Assembly (NCBI GenBank): GCA_934617425.1
Contig: CAKTUD010000001.1
Location: 496,001-560,000 of the forward strand
DNA from: an uncultured Eggerthellaceae bacterium
GTDB taxonomy: Bacteria > Actinomycetota > Coriobacteriia > Coriobacteriales > Eggerthellaceae
Reading direction: 5' to 3'
Length of the DNA stretch: 64,000 nt
The number at the start of each line of letters is the position of its first letter. Position 1 is the stretch's first letter. The notes beneath the pieces were generated by a model. It had not been told where the DNA came from and made no database searches. It was given only the letters and a program-made list of their open reading frames with translations. A program made the translations under genes and the position numbers. Positions 42,950-51,897 of this stretch are shown piece by piece.

Positions 42950-44557
42950 ATGTCCGAAAAGAAGTACATACCCGAACTCGTGTCTGACGATAAAGGACGA
43001 TATTTCGTCGAGGGATTCGATGCGCTTTATGCTGCAGGCGCCGAAATGCAAGATGAAGTTCTCGACGAGATAATCGCTCTCACGTCGAACAGCGCATATG
43101 CGTGCGACTACGGTTTCGCGGGAATCTCGACTAAAGAAGAATTCCGTGCAAGGGTGCCGCTGTCGGAATACGGCGATTACGTTTCCTATGTGCACGACAA
43201 TATGGAACACGACAAGGGGCAGCTTATAGCGTTGCCGACCGAGTATTACCTGATGTCAACCGGCCGTAACGGTCATGCCGGCAAATACTATAGCGAGACG
43301 CGCGTAGGGGCGATAGCCCGCCAATGTGTGATCGACCTGTATCAGATGGGCATCGTTAAAAACGAGCCCGTGCTTGCCGAGCCGGGGTTCAAGACCATGC
43401 CGGTAGTGAATTCTTCGTACATCCCTGCTGCACCCAATGGGAAACCGGTACGTCGGACGTCCGGCCAAGCGGGCAAAGAGCTTTGGCGCAACGGCGGCGA
43501 TGCATTCATATACCCTTACGAATTCTTAGAAGCGCAAATGGGCGATGAAGATCGCAACTACCTCTATGCGCTTTACGCCGTGAAAGCGGAAGGGCTTGTC
43601 CAAACCAACTGCAACAACCTTGCTGCCTTCGGCGATTTCCTCGATTGCATTGAATCCTCGCCTCAGCAGATGATCGACGACATCCGTACGGGGCACTTGT
43701 CCGTGGTGATAAGCGACGCCGATCGCGCGGTGCTTGAAGGCCTGTTCAGGCCCGACCCCGATCGCGCCGATGCGTTGCAAGTCGTGCTTGACGAGGACGG
43801 CTGCCTTGCCCCCGATCGCATTTGGCCTCGTTTCAGGCTTGCAACGGGTTGGATCGGCGGCAGCGTGGGAAGCTACAGTGCCGATGTGATGGCGCGGCTA
43901 CCCAAGGATATGCGTTACTACAACACGCCGTACGGCAGCACGGAAACGATGATCGCTGCAACCAGCGACCCCGGCTCCGATGCAGGCCCGCTGGCGGTGT
44001 TCGCTTGCTATTTCGAATTCTTGCCGCTTGAGGGCGGTGCACCCGTCGAGATGCGCGAGCTCGAGGTTGGCAGGCTCTACGAGATTTTGGTAAGCACGTA
44101 TTCGGGCCTTCTGCGTTACAACCTGCATGATATCGTGCAGGTGACGGGTTTTCGGGGCGAGACGGCGTGCATCGAGTTTCGCGGTCGTTCGGGCGAGCGC
44201 GTTGCGGTGGGCGATGCCAACGTTTTCGGTTTTCGGTTTTGCGATGTCATCGAGGCTGCGGGCGAAGGCACGGGTATCGTGCCAAGTGTGTTCCAAGGTC
44301 TTGTGGAAGACGATGCTCTTTCCGTTATAGTCGAACCCTATGTCGATCCTGCCGACCTTGGCGAATATGCTGCACGCGTGAAAGGGGCTTTGCGCGATGC
44401 CGGTGTCGTCCCTGGCAAGGTTTACGTGGTCAAGCGCGGGTATCGTCGCGGGATCTACAATTCGATGAAGCAGATGGGGCGCACGGTTCAGTCGATGAAA
44501 CTCCCGATTTTCGCAACGGATGCGCCGTACGAGGTCGATATCCGCTGCGTGCTGTAG
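42950..44557 (+). CDS. GH3-fold adenylate-forming enzyme 1 (altered P-loop)
   Basis: The 535-residue product has the GH3 (plant auxin/jasmonate amido synthetase) layout: an ATP region at 103-112, PYGSTETMI near 328 (motif II), STYSGLLRYNLHDIVQVTG near 385 (motif III with the ATP-binding Asp), FRFCDVIEAAGE, and a C-terminal domain. The usual S/T-S-G-T-T-x-G-x-x-K loop is replaced by STGRNGHAGKYY: the Lys remains but the GTT is lost, so catalysis may be changed or absent. GH3 enzymes activate an acid as acyl-AMP and often couple it to an amine. GGAAGG precedes the ATG. It is the first gene of a tight five-gene operon. Confidence 0.82.
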   Translation: MSEKKYIPELVSDDKGRYFVEGFDALYAAGAEMQDEVLDEIIALTSNSAYACDYGFAGISTKEEFRARVPLSEYGDYVSYVHDNMEHDKGQLIALPTEYYLMSTGRNGHAGKYYSETRVGAIARQCVIDLYQMGIVKNEPVLAEPGFKTMPVVNSSYIPAAPNGKPVRRTSGQAGKELWRNGGDAFIYPYEFLEAQMGDEDRNYLYALYAVKAEGLVQTNCNNLAAFGDFLDCIESSPQQMIDDIRTGHLSVVISDADRAVLEGLFRPDPDRADALQVVLDEDGCLAPDRIWPRFRLATGWIGGSVGSYSADVMARLPKDMRYYNTPYGSTETMIAATSDPGSDAGPLAVFACYFEFLPLEGGAPVEMRELEVGRLYEILVSTYSGLLRYNLHDIVQVTGFRGETACIEFRGRSGERVAVGDANVFGFRFCDVIEAAGEGTGIVPSVFQGLVEDDALSVIVEPYVDPADLGEYAARVKGALRDAGVVPGKVYVVKRGYRRGIYNSMKQMGRTVQSMKLPIFATDAPYEVDIRCVL

Positions 44558-44567
44558 GAGGCTTTTC

Positions 44568-46250
44568 ATGAAAGGTTACGAAGCAGCCATCTTGCAAGCC
44601 GAGAAGGACATCGAAGCGGGGCGTGTGGGCGAATCGCTTCCCGAGCGCTTGCTGAAAACCGATCAAATCGAGCTGTATTACGGCATGCCCGATTTGTTCG
44701 CCGATTACCAGCGCTTCGAGAATATCGCGCTGAATGAGATTTGGCTGCGCTTGCGCAATAGCGAATTCGCGCGCGACCATGGAGCCGATAAGGCGAAATC
44801 AGCCGAGGAATGGCTGCACAACGCGCCGATCACCACGTATGCCGATTATCGCCCCTATGTCGAGGAATCGATGGCCGGCTCGAAGAACGTTTTGTACACC
44901 GACGACACGCAGGCGTATATCCTTACCAGCGGAACCACGGGAACCCCGAAGATCTTCGCCGACAGCGTGGCGGGGAACTATGCGAAACTGCTGGTCATGC
45001 GTTTGCGTGGTTTTTACACGCGTACGGCGTTCCCCATAACGGGCGACCATACGGCGAAAAACCTCACCTTCTCGAACTATGCAGGGCTTGGCTGCGCGGA
45101 CGATGGCAAGCCGATCTTGCGCGCTTCGGGCTCCACGGCGCGCAGCCTGCGCCGCTATACCGACGACATGAACATCATCCCGACGGGCTTTTGGGAATTG
45201 GAAGACGTCGATCCGCGTGCACGCGATTACATGATCGCGCTCATGGCGTTATCGGAAGGCAACCTAGCCAAGGTTTTTGCGAACAACCTCGCGCATTTCG
45301 GTCGGATGATGACGCAGGTAAACGACAAAGCTCCGCAGATGATAGGGGACATCCGCAACGGCGCGATCTCGGTTGAGATCCCTGACGCGGCGCGCGAATA
45401 TATGCGCGACGTGCTGGCCTCGAACCCCGTGCGCGCCGACGAATTGCAAAGCATCTTCGGGCAATACGGCAGCCTGTCCAGTAAAGAGGCGATGCGCGCC
45501 GTGTGGCCGCGCTTCACATTGGTAAGCGGCTGGCTGAACGGCCCTACGGGGCGCGACGCCCGTCAGGTCATACGCAACTTGCCCAGTGGGGTGGGGGCGT
45601 TCGCCATGGGTTACGGTTCGAGCGAAGGCAAGTGGAACATCCCGCTCAAGCCCGCTACCGCTTTCGGAGCCGCTGCGCCGTTCAGCTCGATTTACGAGTT
45701 CCGCGATTTGCGCACGGGCAAGCTTTACCGCGCGAATGAGATCCGCAAGCATTGCTTCTACGAGCTGGTGGTTACCACGTATTCGGGCTTGGTGCGCTAC
45801 AGCATGCAAGATGTGGTGTATGTTCAAGGCTTCGAGGGCAATACGCCGGTGTTCGCGTTCTGCGGCAAGACGAGCGAGGTCGTCGACGTCGACGGGCGCA
45901 AGCGTGATAGCCACAATCTGCTGGCGATGTTCGCATGGCTCGAGCTTTCCCAAGACATCGAGATCGATCTCATGCAGGCATACGTTGCTGATGGAAAACT
46001 GTATTTCATCTTGCAAAGCGACAAATCGATCGATTATCGCGATCTGCTTTCTCGCCTCAATGCGCTGATGCGTGCTTATTGGCATATCCACGCAAGCGGC
46101 ATCTACGTGGTCACGCCCGCCTACAAGCAAGCTTACTTCGACGCTCGTGAGCTTCCCGGCCGCGGCGTGAGCGGCATAAAGGTTTCAACGGTAGTCAACG
46201 AGCTTCCTGAAAAGCGTTTCATATCGGCAATCATCACCGAGGAGGACTAA
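44568..46250 (+). CDS. GH3-fold adenylate-forming enzyme 2 (intact P-loop)
   Basis: The 560-residue product is a second GH3-type enzyme with a canonical loop, ILTSGTTGTPK at 118-128, GYGSSEGKWN near 348, TTYSGLVRYSMQDVVYVQG near 402, and KTSEVVDVDGRKRDSHNL (hinge). The C-terminal part (ANIYVV-type strand, here SGIYVVTPAYKQAYFD) is the acceptor-binding domain. It probably forms an acyl-adenylate and transfers the acyl group to an amine or thiol; substrates are unknown. AGGAGG lies nine bases before the ATG and only 10 bases separate it from enzyme 1. The two are distant from each other, so they may form a two-subunit enzyme or act in sequence. Confidence 0.86.
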   Translation: MKGYEAAILQAEKDIEAGRVGESLPERLLKTDQIELYYGMPDLFADYQRFENIALNEIWLRLRNSEFARDHGADKAKSAEEWLHNAPITTYADYRPYVEESMAGSKNVLYTDDTQAYILTSGTTGTPKIFADSVAGNYAKLLVMRLRGFYTRTAFPITGDHTAKNLTFSNYAGLGCADDGKPILRASGSTARSLRRYTDDMNIIPTGFWELEDVDPRARDYMIALMALSEGNLAKVFANNLAHFGRMMTQVNDKAPQMIGDIRNGAISVEIPDAAREYMRDVLASNPVRADELQSIFGQYGSLSSKEAMRAVWPRFTLVSGWLNGPTGRDARQVIRNLPSGVGAFAMGYGSSEGKWNIPLKPATAFGAAAPFSSIYEFRDLRTGKLYRANEIRKHCFYELVVTTYSGLVRYSMQDVVYVQGFEGNTPVFAFCGKTSEVVDVDGRKRDSHNLLAMFAWLELSQDIEIDLMQAYVADGKLYFILQSDKSIDYRDLLSRLNALMRAYWHIHASGIYVVTPAYKQAYFDARELPGRGVSGIKVSTVVNELPEKRFISAIITEED

Positions 46251-46251
46251 C

Positions 46252-46713
46252 ATGAATCAAAAACTTCCACGCGTCGAGCATTTGAAGGAACGCGCTAAAG
46301 ATTGCTGCTGCAGCTATTGCGGCGGCGATTTGGCGGTAAGGCGCATCCTCTACCAAACGACAGCTGAATATCGTATCGAACTGTATTGCGACAACTGCGA
46401 GAAGATCGAATACGGCGTGCCCCGTGCCTTGTACGACAGCGCCAAAGCCGCAATCGAGCGTCTGGGCTTCAACTATTATCCCGAAACGCAGGAGGGCGTT
46501 ACCCGCAACCAGATGAACATCGCGAAGCTGGCGACGCTCACTGCATGGCAGCTGCGCTATCTGGGCATGGCCGATGACGATCGCTTGAAAGCCGGCGCCG
46601 AGGGCGCGGCCCAAAGCATGGATGCGAGCACCATCGTAAGCGAGGACGATCTCGATGAGCTTTTGGAGGAGGTCAAGACATGGAGCGACCAGCAATCCGA
46701 CTTCGAGGAGTAG
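46252..46713 (+). CDS. Zinc-ribbon-like protein of the GH3 operon
   Basis: I do not recognise a named family. The 153-residue product begins with a Cys4 cluster, CCCSYCGG (about 17-24) and CDNCEK (about 45-50), spaced like a zinc ribbon; a helical middle and an acidic C-terminus (SEDDLDELLEEVKTW) follow. It has no membrane segment. The ATG lies one base after the upstream stop with GAGGAGG in front. Its last 34 bases overlap the ABC ATPase gene. A structural or adaptor role for the enzymes or the ATPase is likely. Confidence 0.75.
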   Translation: MNQKLPRVEHLKERAKDCCCSYCGGDLAVRRILYQTTAEYRIELYCDNCEKIEYGVPRALYDSAKAAIERLGFNYYPETQEGVTRNQMNIAKLATLTAWQLRYLGMADDDRLKAGAEGAAQSMDASTIVSEDDLDELLEEVKTWSDQQSDFEE

Positions 46714-47444
46714 GCTGCGCCATCGACGGGCGCGCGTTGCTGAAAGATATCAAATGGGATATCGAGCCCGGTAGCCGTTGGGTGGTTTTCGGAAGCAACG
46801 GCTGCGGCAAAACCACGCTGCTCTCCATCATCGCGGGGTACGGCTCGTATTCCTCGGGTAGCGTGAAGGTGGGCGATACCGAGCTCAAAAATATGGATGC
46901 CATCGATTGGCGCACGTCAGTGGGCTTTGTAAGCGGGTCCTTCTTCGGGCGCGTCTATCAAAACGAGACCGTACTTCACGTGCTTACGGCGGGGGCGCGC
47001 GGCACTATGGGCATGCCTCTTGAAGAGGTGACGCCGCAGGAGATGCGCGCTATTCGCAAGCTTTTGGCAAGCCGCGGGCTCGAGCATAGGCTCGATTCGC
47101 CTTTCGTCACGCTTTCCAAGGGCGAACAGCAGATCATCCTCGTTTTGCGCGCGCTGCTTTTGAACACGCAAACGCTGCTTCTCGACGAGCCGATGAGCGG
47201 CCTCGATGTTGCCGCACGTGCCGAGATGCAGCACATGCTGTTCACGCTCGCCAACAAGCGCAATGCCACGATGGTATATGTGAGCCACCATTTGGAAGAG
47301 ATTTCGCCCGAGCTTTTCGACAACTGCTTGCTTCTCTCGCGCGGGCGCGTGCAGGCAAGCGGCCCTATTCGCGAGGTGCTTTCGTCTGACGCCGCGCGGC
47401 GCATCATCGGTCGCAACCCTTATGCAGAAGAGGAGGTGCACTAG
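46680..47444 (+). CDS. ABC-type ATPase without visible permease
   Basis: The 254-residue product has one complete ABC cassette: Walker A FGSNGCGKTTLLS near 41, Q-loop region SGSFFGR, signature LSKGEQQ near 150, Walker B TLLLDEPMSGLD near 170 and switch His in VYVSHHLEE. The sequence resembles ModF/photorepair-type or general importer ATPases, with NPYAEEEVH as tail. No transmembrane partner gene is in the operon, so it could serve a permease encoded elsewhere, or be a soluble ABC protein acting on another macromolecule. Its ATG is inside the zinc-ribbon gene with GGAGG in front. Confidence 0.88.
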   Translation: MERPAIRLRGVGCAIDGRALLKDIKWDIEPGSRWVVFGSNGCGKTTLLSIIAGYGSYSSGSVKVGDTELKNMDAIDWRTSVGFVSGSFFGRVYQNETVLHVLTAGARGTMGMPLEEVTPQEMRAIRKLLASRGLEHRLDSPFVTLSKGEQQIILVLRALLLNTQTLLLDEPMSGLDVAARAEMQHMLFTLANKRNATMVYVSHHLEEISPELFDNCLLLSRGRVQASGPIREVLSSDAARRIIGRNPYAEEEVH

Positions 47445-47445
47445 C

Positions 47446-48390
47446 ATGACCACTTCTCTGAAAGATGTTTCCTCTGCCATCATGATCGGCAAGCTCGCTG
47501 ACATGAACGCTTTTGCCAAGGAGCACAACGCATGGGGCTACGCATGGCGGGATAGCGCTGGCAGAGTGCAATATTGCATGAGCGAGGAGGCGATGGGGCT
47601 GCGCCGTTTGCGCGATAAGCAGCGTGAGGCCGGCGTGCCCATGACGCCTCTCGTCGAGTTCTCCGAGCGCGCTATCGTGCGTGAGGAGGAATACGACGAC
47701 TGGATCTACGTGCGCAAGCTGCGCTTGGCCGATGCGATCAGGAAAGATTATGGGCACGACTATTACGCCATTTTGCAGCAGCTCATCGACTCGTCGTGCG
47801 ACAGCTTGGCGCTTGACATCCTGCTGCCTTGGAAAGAAGAGATTACCGGCTACTTCAACGAAGTTGCTCTCGACTTGTTCGAAGGCGCTTTGCACGAGGC
47901 GCGTCGCATGCGTCATATCACCGATGCGCAATATCGCGATTTAGCCCAATGGTTGCATCAGGAAAAGAAGCAGGTGCTCTCTGAACTTGGCGGCAGCGGT
48001 CTGTATGCGCGTACGTTCCGTGGCATCGCGTACAAGGAAGGCGAGAACGTGCGCTACTTCGTGAACGCCAACGCTGACGCCTTCTACGACCGTTACGATC
48101 AACTCGATGAGAGGAACATCGACAAGACACCCATCTATTCGTGCACGTTGCGTCACGTGAACGCGATTCCCGGCGCGAGGTGGCGCGAAGAGTTCCTTGG
48201 TTGTTTGAAGGAGTACATGGACGATGCGTATCTGGCGCGCATCGCGGCTTTGAACGCTCTGTCCTCGGCCGTCCCCGCCGATTTATGGGAGGCTTCGCTT
48301 TCCAAGGCGCGGCAGCTTTGCAGCGAACCCGCCCAGGAGGCGCTCGTCCACTGGGCTGCTCAAATGCGCGTCGTCGGAATCGCCGAGTGA
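47446..48390 (+). CDS. Unrecognised 314-residue protein, last gene of the GH3 operon
   Basis: The product matches no family I know. It is soluble, charged and mostly helical, rich in Tyr, Arg and Glu, with no signal peptide. The middle (DWIYVRKLRLADAIRKDYG, HDYYAILQQLIDSSCDSLALDIL) is helical, and ARTFRGIAYKEGENVRYF begins a strand-rich part near residue 185. Its ATG follows the ABC stop after one base, with GAGGAGG, so it is strongly coupled to that gene. Its possible relative at 37.6 kb suggests a role tied to this region. Confidence 0.75.
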   Translation: MTTSLKDVSSAIMIGKLADMNAFAKEHNAWGYAWRDSAGRVQYCMSEEAMGLRRLRDKQREAGVPMTPLVEFSERAIVREEEYDDWIYVRKLRLADAIRKDYGHDYYAILQQLIDSSCDSLALDILLPWKEEITGYFNEVALDLFEGALHEARRMRHITDAQYRDLAQWLHQEKKQVLSELGGSGLYARTFRGIAYKEGENVRYFVNANADAFYDRYDQLDERNIDKTPIYSCTLRHVNAIPGARWREEFLGCLKEYMDDAYLARIAALNALSSAVPADLWEASLSKARQLCSEPAQEALVHWAAQMRVVGIAE

Positions 48391-48476
48391 CGCGTTCCAG
48401 GGATCGTCTTTCCGCTTCCGCTTGCTCTGCCTGATCGAAGGTTTTCGAATCGACTCTGATTTTAATCGCCCCGCCG

Positions 48477-48510
48477 TCGATGCAAAAGCGACAGCGGGGC
48501 GGTCTATTTG
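48477..48510. terminator. Weak terminator between the GH3 operon and the LysR gene
   Basis: An 8-bp stem (48477-48484 with 48494-48501) with neighbouring AT-rich sequence on both sides separates these convergent units. Neither side has a clean T-run. Confidence 0.45.
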
Positions 48511-48535
48511 CATGAGCGAATTGTTCGACGGGTGC

Positions 48536-49477
48536 CTATACCATGGAAGCGAGGATGTTCGTCAGCTCCATAAGCTGCGGATGGGGCTGCGAAGTGGGGT
48601 AGATCGCGGTGTGGTAGATCGCGCCCGATGCGTGCTCGAGATATTTCGCCACGAAGCGCTTGTTGTTGAACGCGGTTTGGAAGACGTAGCGCGGCATCAG
48701 GGCGATCACGTTCATTTCCTGCACGGCCTCGCGATGGAAGCCGATGTTGTTCCCCGTGTACACGGCCACTTCGTTGCTGGCGGTACCGGAGCGCTCGATG
48801 TAGCGTTCCATGATCTCATAGGCTTTTTGACGATACACCACGTCGAGTGCGGTCCAGTGGCTCCCCTTTATGTCTTTATGATCGATCATCTCTTTTTTCG
48901 CCAGTGGCGAATTCGCCGAGACGCAGGCGATCAGGCGATCGGAAAACAACAAGTTGTAGTGGAAATCCTTCTCGCCCTTGGCGTTCCATTCCTTGTAGAA
49001 GTACTCGTCGTTCACGCTCAGGAATGCCAAGTCGCATTTATTGCTGGAAAGAGCGGGGAACACCTTGTCGTGGCTGACTTCCTCCACGGTGACGACCGTG
49101 CGCGGATGCTTCACGCGGAACTGCGCGATGGCTTTAGGCAGGAGAAACGCTGCAAGCACCGACGAAATGCATACGTGGATGGACGGCAGCGAAGCGATCG
49201 TCTCGTCGTCGTTGTCGGCGCTTTGGCTCAGGAACTTTTCATGCAGCGTGTCGTATTCGTCAAGGAAGGGGCTGAGCTTTCTGAGGAATTCTTCGCCTTG
49301 GGGCGTGAGCGTCACACCAAAGGGAGAGCGCACGAGAACGACCGCTCCTATTTCGCTTTCAAGTTGCTGCATGCTTTTTGAGAGTGCCTGCGGCGACACG
49401 AAGAAGCGGCTGGCGGTTTTCGAAATGGAATTGGTTTGGCTGATATCGCGAAGATAGCGCAACTGATCAAGCCTCAT
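48536..49477 (-). CDS. LysR-family transcription regulator
   Basis: The 313-residue product has a LysR-type winged helix at 1-60 (LDQLRYLRDISQTNSISKTA, SPQALSKSMQQLESEIG) and a periplasmic-binding-type effector domain (VCISSVLAAFLLPKAIAQFR; LLFSDRLIACVSANSPLAKK). The start at 49477 has GGGGGG and GAG upstream; an earlier TTG is unlikely. It is divergent from phosphohydrolase B, the normal arrangement for a LysR regulator and its target, so control of B and C by a small acid is likely. Confidence 0.9.
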   Translation of the reverse strand: MRLDQLRYLRDISQTNSISKTASRFFVSPQALSKSMQQLESEIGAVVLVRSPFGVTLTPQGEEFLRKLSPFLDEYDTLHEKFLSQSADNDDETIASLPSIHVCISSVLAAFLLPKAIAQFRVKHPRTVVTVEEVSHDKVFPALSSNKCDLAFLSVNDEYFYKEWNAKGEKDFHYNLLFSDRLIACVSANSPLAKKEMIDHKDIKGSHWTALDVVYRQKAYEIMERYIERSGTASNEVAVYTGNNIGFHREAVQEMNVIALMPRYVFQTAFNNKRFVAKYLEHASGAIYHTAIYPTSQPHPQLMELTNILASMV

Positions 49478-49784
49478 GACTCCCCCCCTCGGAAGCACGT
49501 GCTGCCTAGGGAATGTACGCCCTAAACGCTCTTGCAGAACAACTATCCTGTTTTGGTTGAAAGAGTATCTACCAGTAAATAACTATACGACAGAAATATT
49601 TGTTTTGCTGGGAAAATGCGGGAAATCAATACCCATCAAAGAAAAGTTTAAAGATGTATCAATTCGCTAAAGTTCTCGCTTATTCTCAGAATCTTCACAG
49701 GCAAGTACAGTAATCGCAACGGCTGAAATGATGTTTGGCTACTTCCGCCGTAGCGAACCACATGATGCGAAAGGAGAGGGGAAA
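49478..49784. promoter_or_regulatory. Divergent control region LysR / phosphohydrolase B
   Basis: This 307-base gap is AT-richer than the genes. It contains no recognised frame. LysR sites of the T-N11-A type are too degenerate to place by eye. Confidence 0.5.
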
Positions 49785-51857
49785 ATGACCAAAGCTGATA
49801 AGGTTGCGGTGCTTGGCGTCGACGCAATGGACCCAAGACTTACGCGCAAGTATATCGACATGGGCATTATGCCTAACACGAAAAAGATCTTGGAGATGGG
49901 CGCTGCAAGGCAAGACCTCATGCTTTTGGGCGCACTGCCTACGGTAACCCCGCCGCAGTGGACCACTCTTGCAACCGGTGCATACCCCGAAACCCACGGT
50001 ATCACCGCCTTCTATCGTCAGGGTGGCGACCTCGACATGGTCAACCTCAATTTCGACTCCACCAACTGCCACGCAGAGCAGCTGTGGAACGTCACCGCTG
50101 AGGCTGGCAAGAAAACCCTCGTTTGGCACTGGCCGGGTTCCGCATGGCCTCCGTCGAGCGACAGTCCCAACCTGAGTGTTGTCGACGGCACCTCCCCGGG
50201 CGGCGTTAACATGTCTTCCGCTCAGGTCGACGGCGAGTACATGGTCATGGCTTCCGAGAAGAATGAAGTCATCGAGTACCGTGCAGGCGCTATGACCGAC
50301 GCCAAGGTTCCTTGCGTTGTTACTGGCTTGGGCGACGACGACAAGAAGAAGAAAAAGACCAAGAGCGGCGGCATGGCTTCGCTCATGCAGCGCAAGATGG
50401 ACGACGGCTTCCGTCTGTACATCGTCAACCCGCAGAAGGATGGTCAGGGCGGTTCCGATAAGATTCCTGCCGACATCGCTTATTCTTCTATCAAACCTGC
50501 CGCCAAGTGGACGATCGACGTGCCCGAGGGCGCCAAGGAATTCGTCCTGCTTATGTCCGGTGGCTTGATTCGCCGTAACTGCCTCATTCTGCAAAATGAT
50601 GAGGGCGTCTACGATCACATCGCCATCTACAAGAACAAGCGCGCCGAAGAGCCGCTGGCAATCATCCACAACCGCGAGTACGTCCGCGACATCGTCGACG
50701 ATTGCGTCAAGGGCGACGACATGATCAAGGCAACCCGCGACATGCGCGTTCTCGAGCTTGCTGAAGACGGCTCCAAGGTTCGCATGTGGGTTTCCGCATC
50801 CATGAACATCGCTGCCGACATGATGTGGTCTCCGAAGAGCCTCTACAAAGAGGTCGTCGACAACGTCGGCTATCCTTCTCCTTGCTCCACCTTGGGATTC
50901 GGCGATTTCGAGCTCATCTACGACTGCATGCATCAGTGCTGGCAGCATGTCGCCGACTTCCAGGCAGATGCTTTGAACTACCTGATGGAGAACGACGGCT
51001 ACGAAGTAGTGTTCTCTCACTTCCATGCTCCCGACCTGCAGAAGCATATGTTCATCCGCAATCTCGCAAAGGGCACGGAGAACGTAACGCCTGAGCAGTA
51101 CGAATTCATCATGGAAGCCATCTACAAGCAGATCGATAACTACTTCGGCAAGTTCATGCACTTCCTCGATGAGGGTTGGACCTTCTTCATCGTCTCCGAC
51201 CATGCTCAGGTTTGCCCGAAGTGGGGCCTGCGCGGTCTTGGCGATACCGGCTGCAACGTCCAGATCATGGAAGATTTGGGCTACACGGTTCGCGAGGTCA
51301 ATCCCGAGACTGGCAAGAAGCGCCGTCGTCTCGATTGGACGAAGACCCGCGCAGTCGCAAACCGCGAGATGCACATTTACCTGAACCTGAAGGGCCGCAA
51401 CCAGCATGTCCTGAAGGACGGCACCGTTATCGACGGCATCGTCGATCCGGCCGATCAGTACGAGTTGGAAGAGCAGATCATCACCGATCTGTATAACATC
51501 AAGGACAAGGAGTCCGGCAAGCGCATCATTGCTTGGGCCCTGCGTCGCAAGGATGCTGTGCCCCTGGGCTTGGGCGGCGACTACCCCGAGTGCGGCGACA
51601 TCATCTACTGTATGGCCGAGGGATACGAGCACGACCACGACGACTCGATGGCAACCTCGCTTGGCGAGTGCGACACTTCCGCCGGTCCGATCTTCATTGC
51701 TGCTGGCCCGGGCATCAAGCAGGGCTGCACTACCGACCGCGTTATCCGTCAGGTGGACGTTGCCCCGACCATCGCAACCATCATGGGCCTGCGCATGACT
51801 CATCAGTGCGAGGGTGCTCCTGCCTATCAGGTTATCGACCAAGAGGGCATTTGCTAA
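49785..51857 (+). CDS. AlkP-superfamily phosphohydrolase/phosphomutase, paralog B
   Basis: The 690-residue product keeps the family sites: Asp13 in AVLGVDAMDP, Thr55 in PTVTPPQWTTLATG, Asp417 and His421 in HAPDLQKH, VSDHAQ, and HDHDDSMAT. It differs from the other three copies in having Ala after the Asp-His pair (SDHA in place of SDHG) and a Lys-rich stretch (KKKKKTK) near residue 185 in the inserted domain. No signal peptide is present. The ATG at 49785 is chosen for GGAGAGGGG; an upstream start at 49728 has no site. It is divergent from the LysR gene and 107 bases ahead of paralog C. Confidence 0.85.
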   Translation: MTKADKVAVLGVDAMDPRLTRKYIDMGIMPNTKKILEMGAARQDLMLLGALPTVTPPQWTTLATGAYPETHGITAFYRQGGDLDMVNLNFDSTNCHAEQLWNVTAEAGKKTLVWHWPGSAWPPSSDSPNLSVVDGTSPGGVNMSSAQVDGEYMVMASEKNEVIEYRAGAMTDAKVPCVVTGLGDDDKKKKKTKSGGMASLMQRKMDDGFRLYIVNPQKDGQGGSDKIPADIAYSSIKPAAKWTIDVPEGAKEFVLLMSGGLIRRNCLILQNDEGVYDHIAIYKNKRAEEPLAIIHNREYVRDIVDDCVKGDDMIKATRDMRVLELAEDGSKVRMWVSASMNIAADMMWSPKSLYKEVVDNVGYPSPCSTLGFGDFELIYDCMHQCWQHVADFQADALNYLMENDGYEVVFSHFHAPDLQKHMFIRNLAKGTENVTPEQYEFIMEAIYKQIDNYFGKFMHFLDEGWTFFIVSDHAQVCPKWGLRGLGDTGCNVQIMEDLGYTVREVNPETGKKRRRLDWTKTRAVANREMHIYLNLKGRNQHVLKDGTVIDGIVDPADQYELEEQIITDLYNIKDKESGKRIIAWALRRKDAVPLGLGGDYPECGDIIYCMAEGYEHDHDDSMATSLGECDTSAGPIFIAAGPGIKQGCTTDRVIRQVDVAPTIATIMGLRMTHQCEGAPAYQVIDQEGIC

Positions 51858-51897
51858 ACGGCTTTCATTAAACCAGCTCTATCAAAATAAGCTTCAA

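Noticed and set aside
42950..48390. Anti-phage defence system in the GH3 operon
   Set aside because: No nuclease, NTP-sensing or membrane-killing domain is visible; the ABC ATPase alone does not support it.
48422..49381. 319-codon plus-strand frame over the LysR gene
   Set aside because: The minus strand encodes an unmistakable LysR protein.
49695..51842. 715-codon minus-strand frame over hydrolase B
   Set aside because: Longer than the real gene in length but without ribosome site, motifs or independent conservation.
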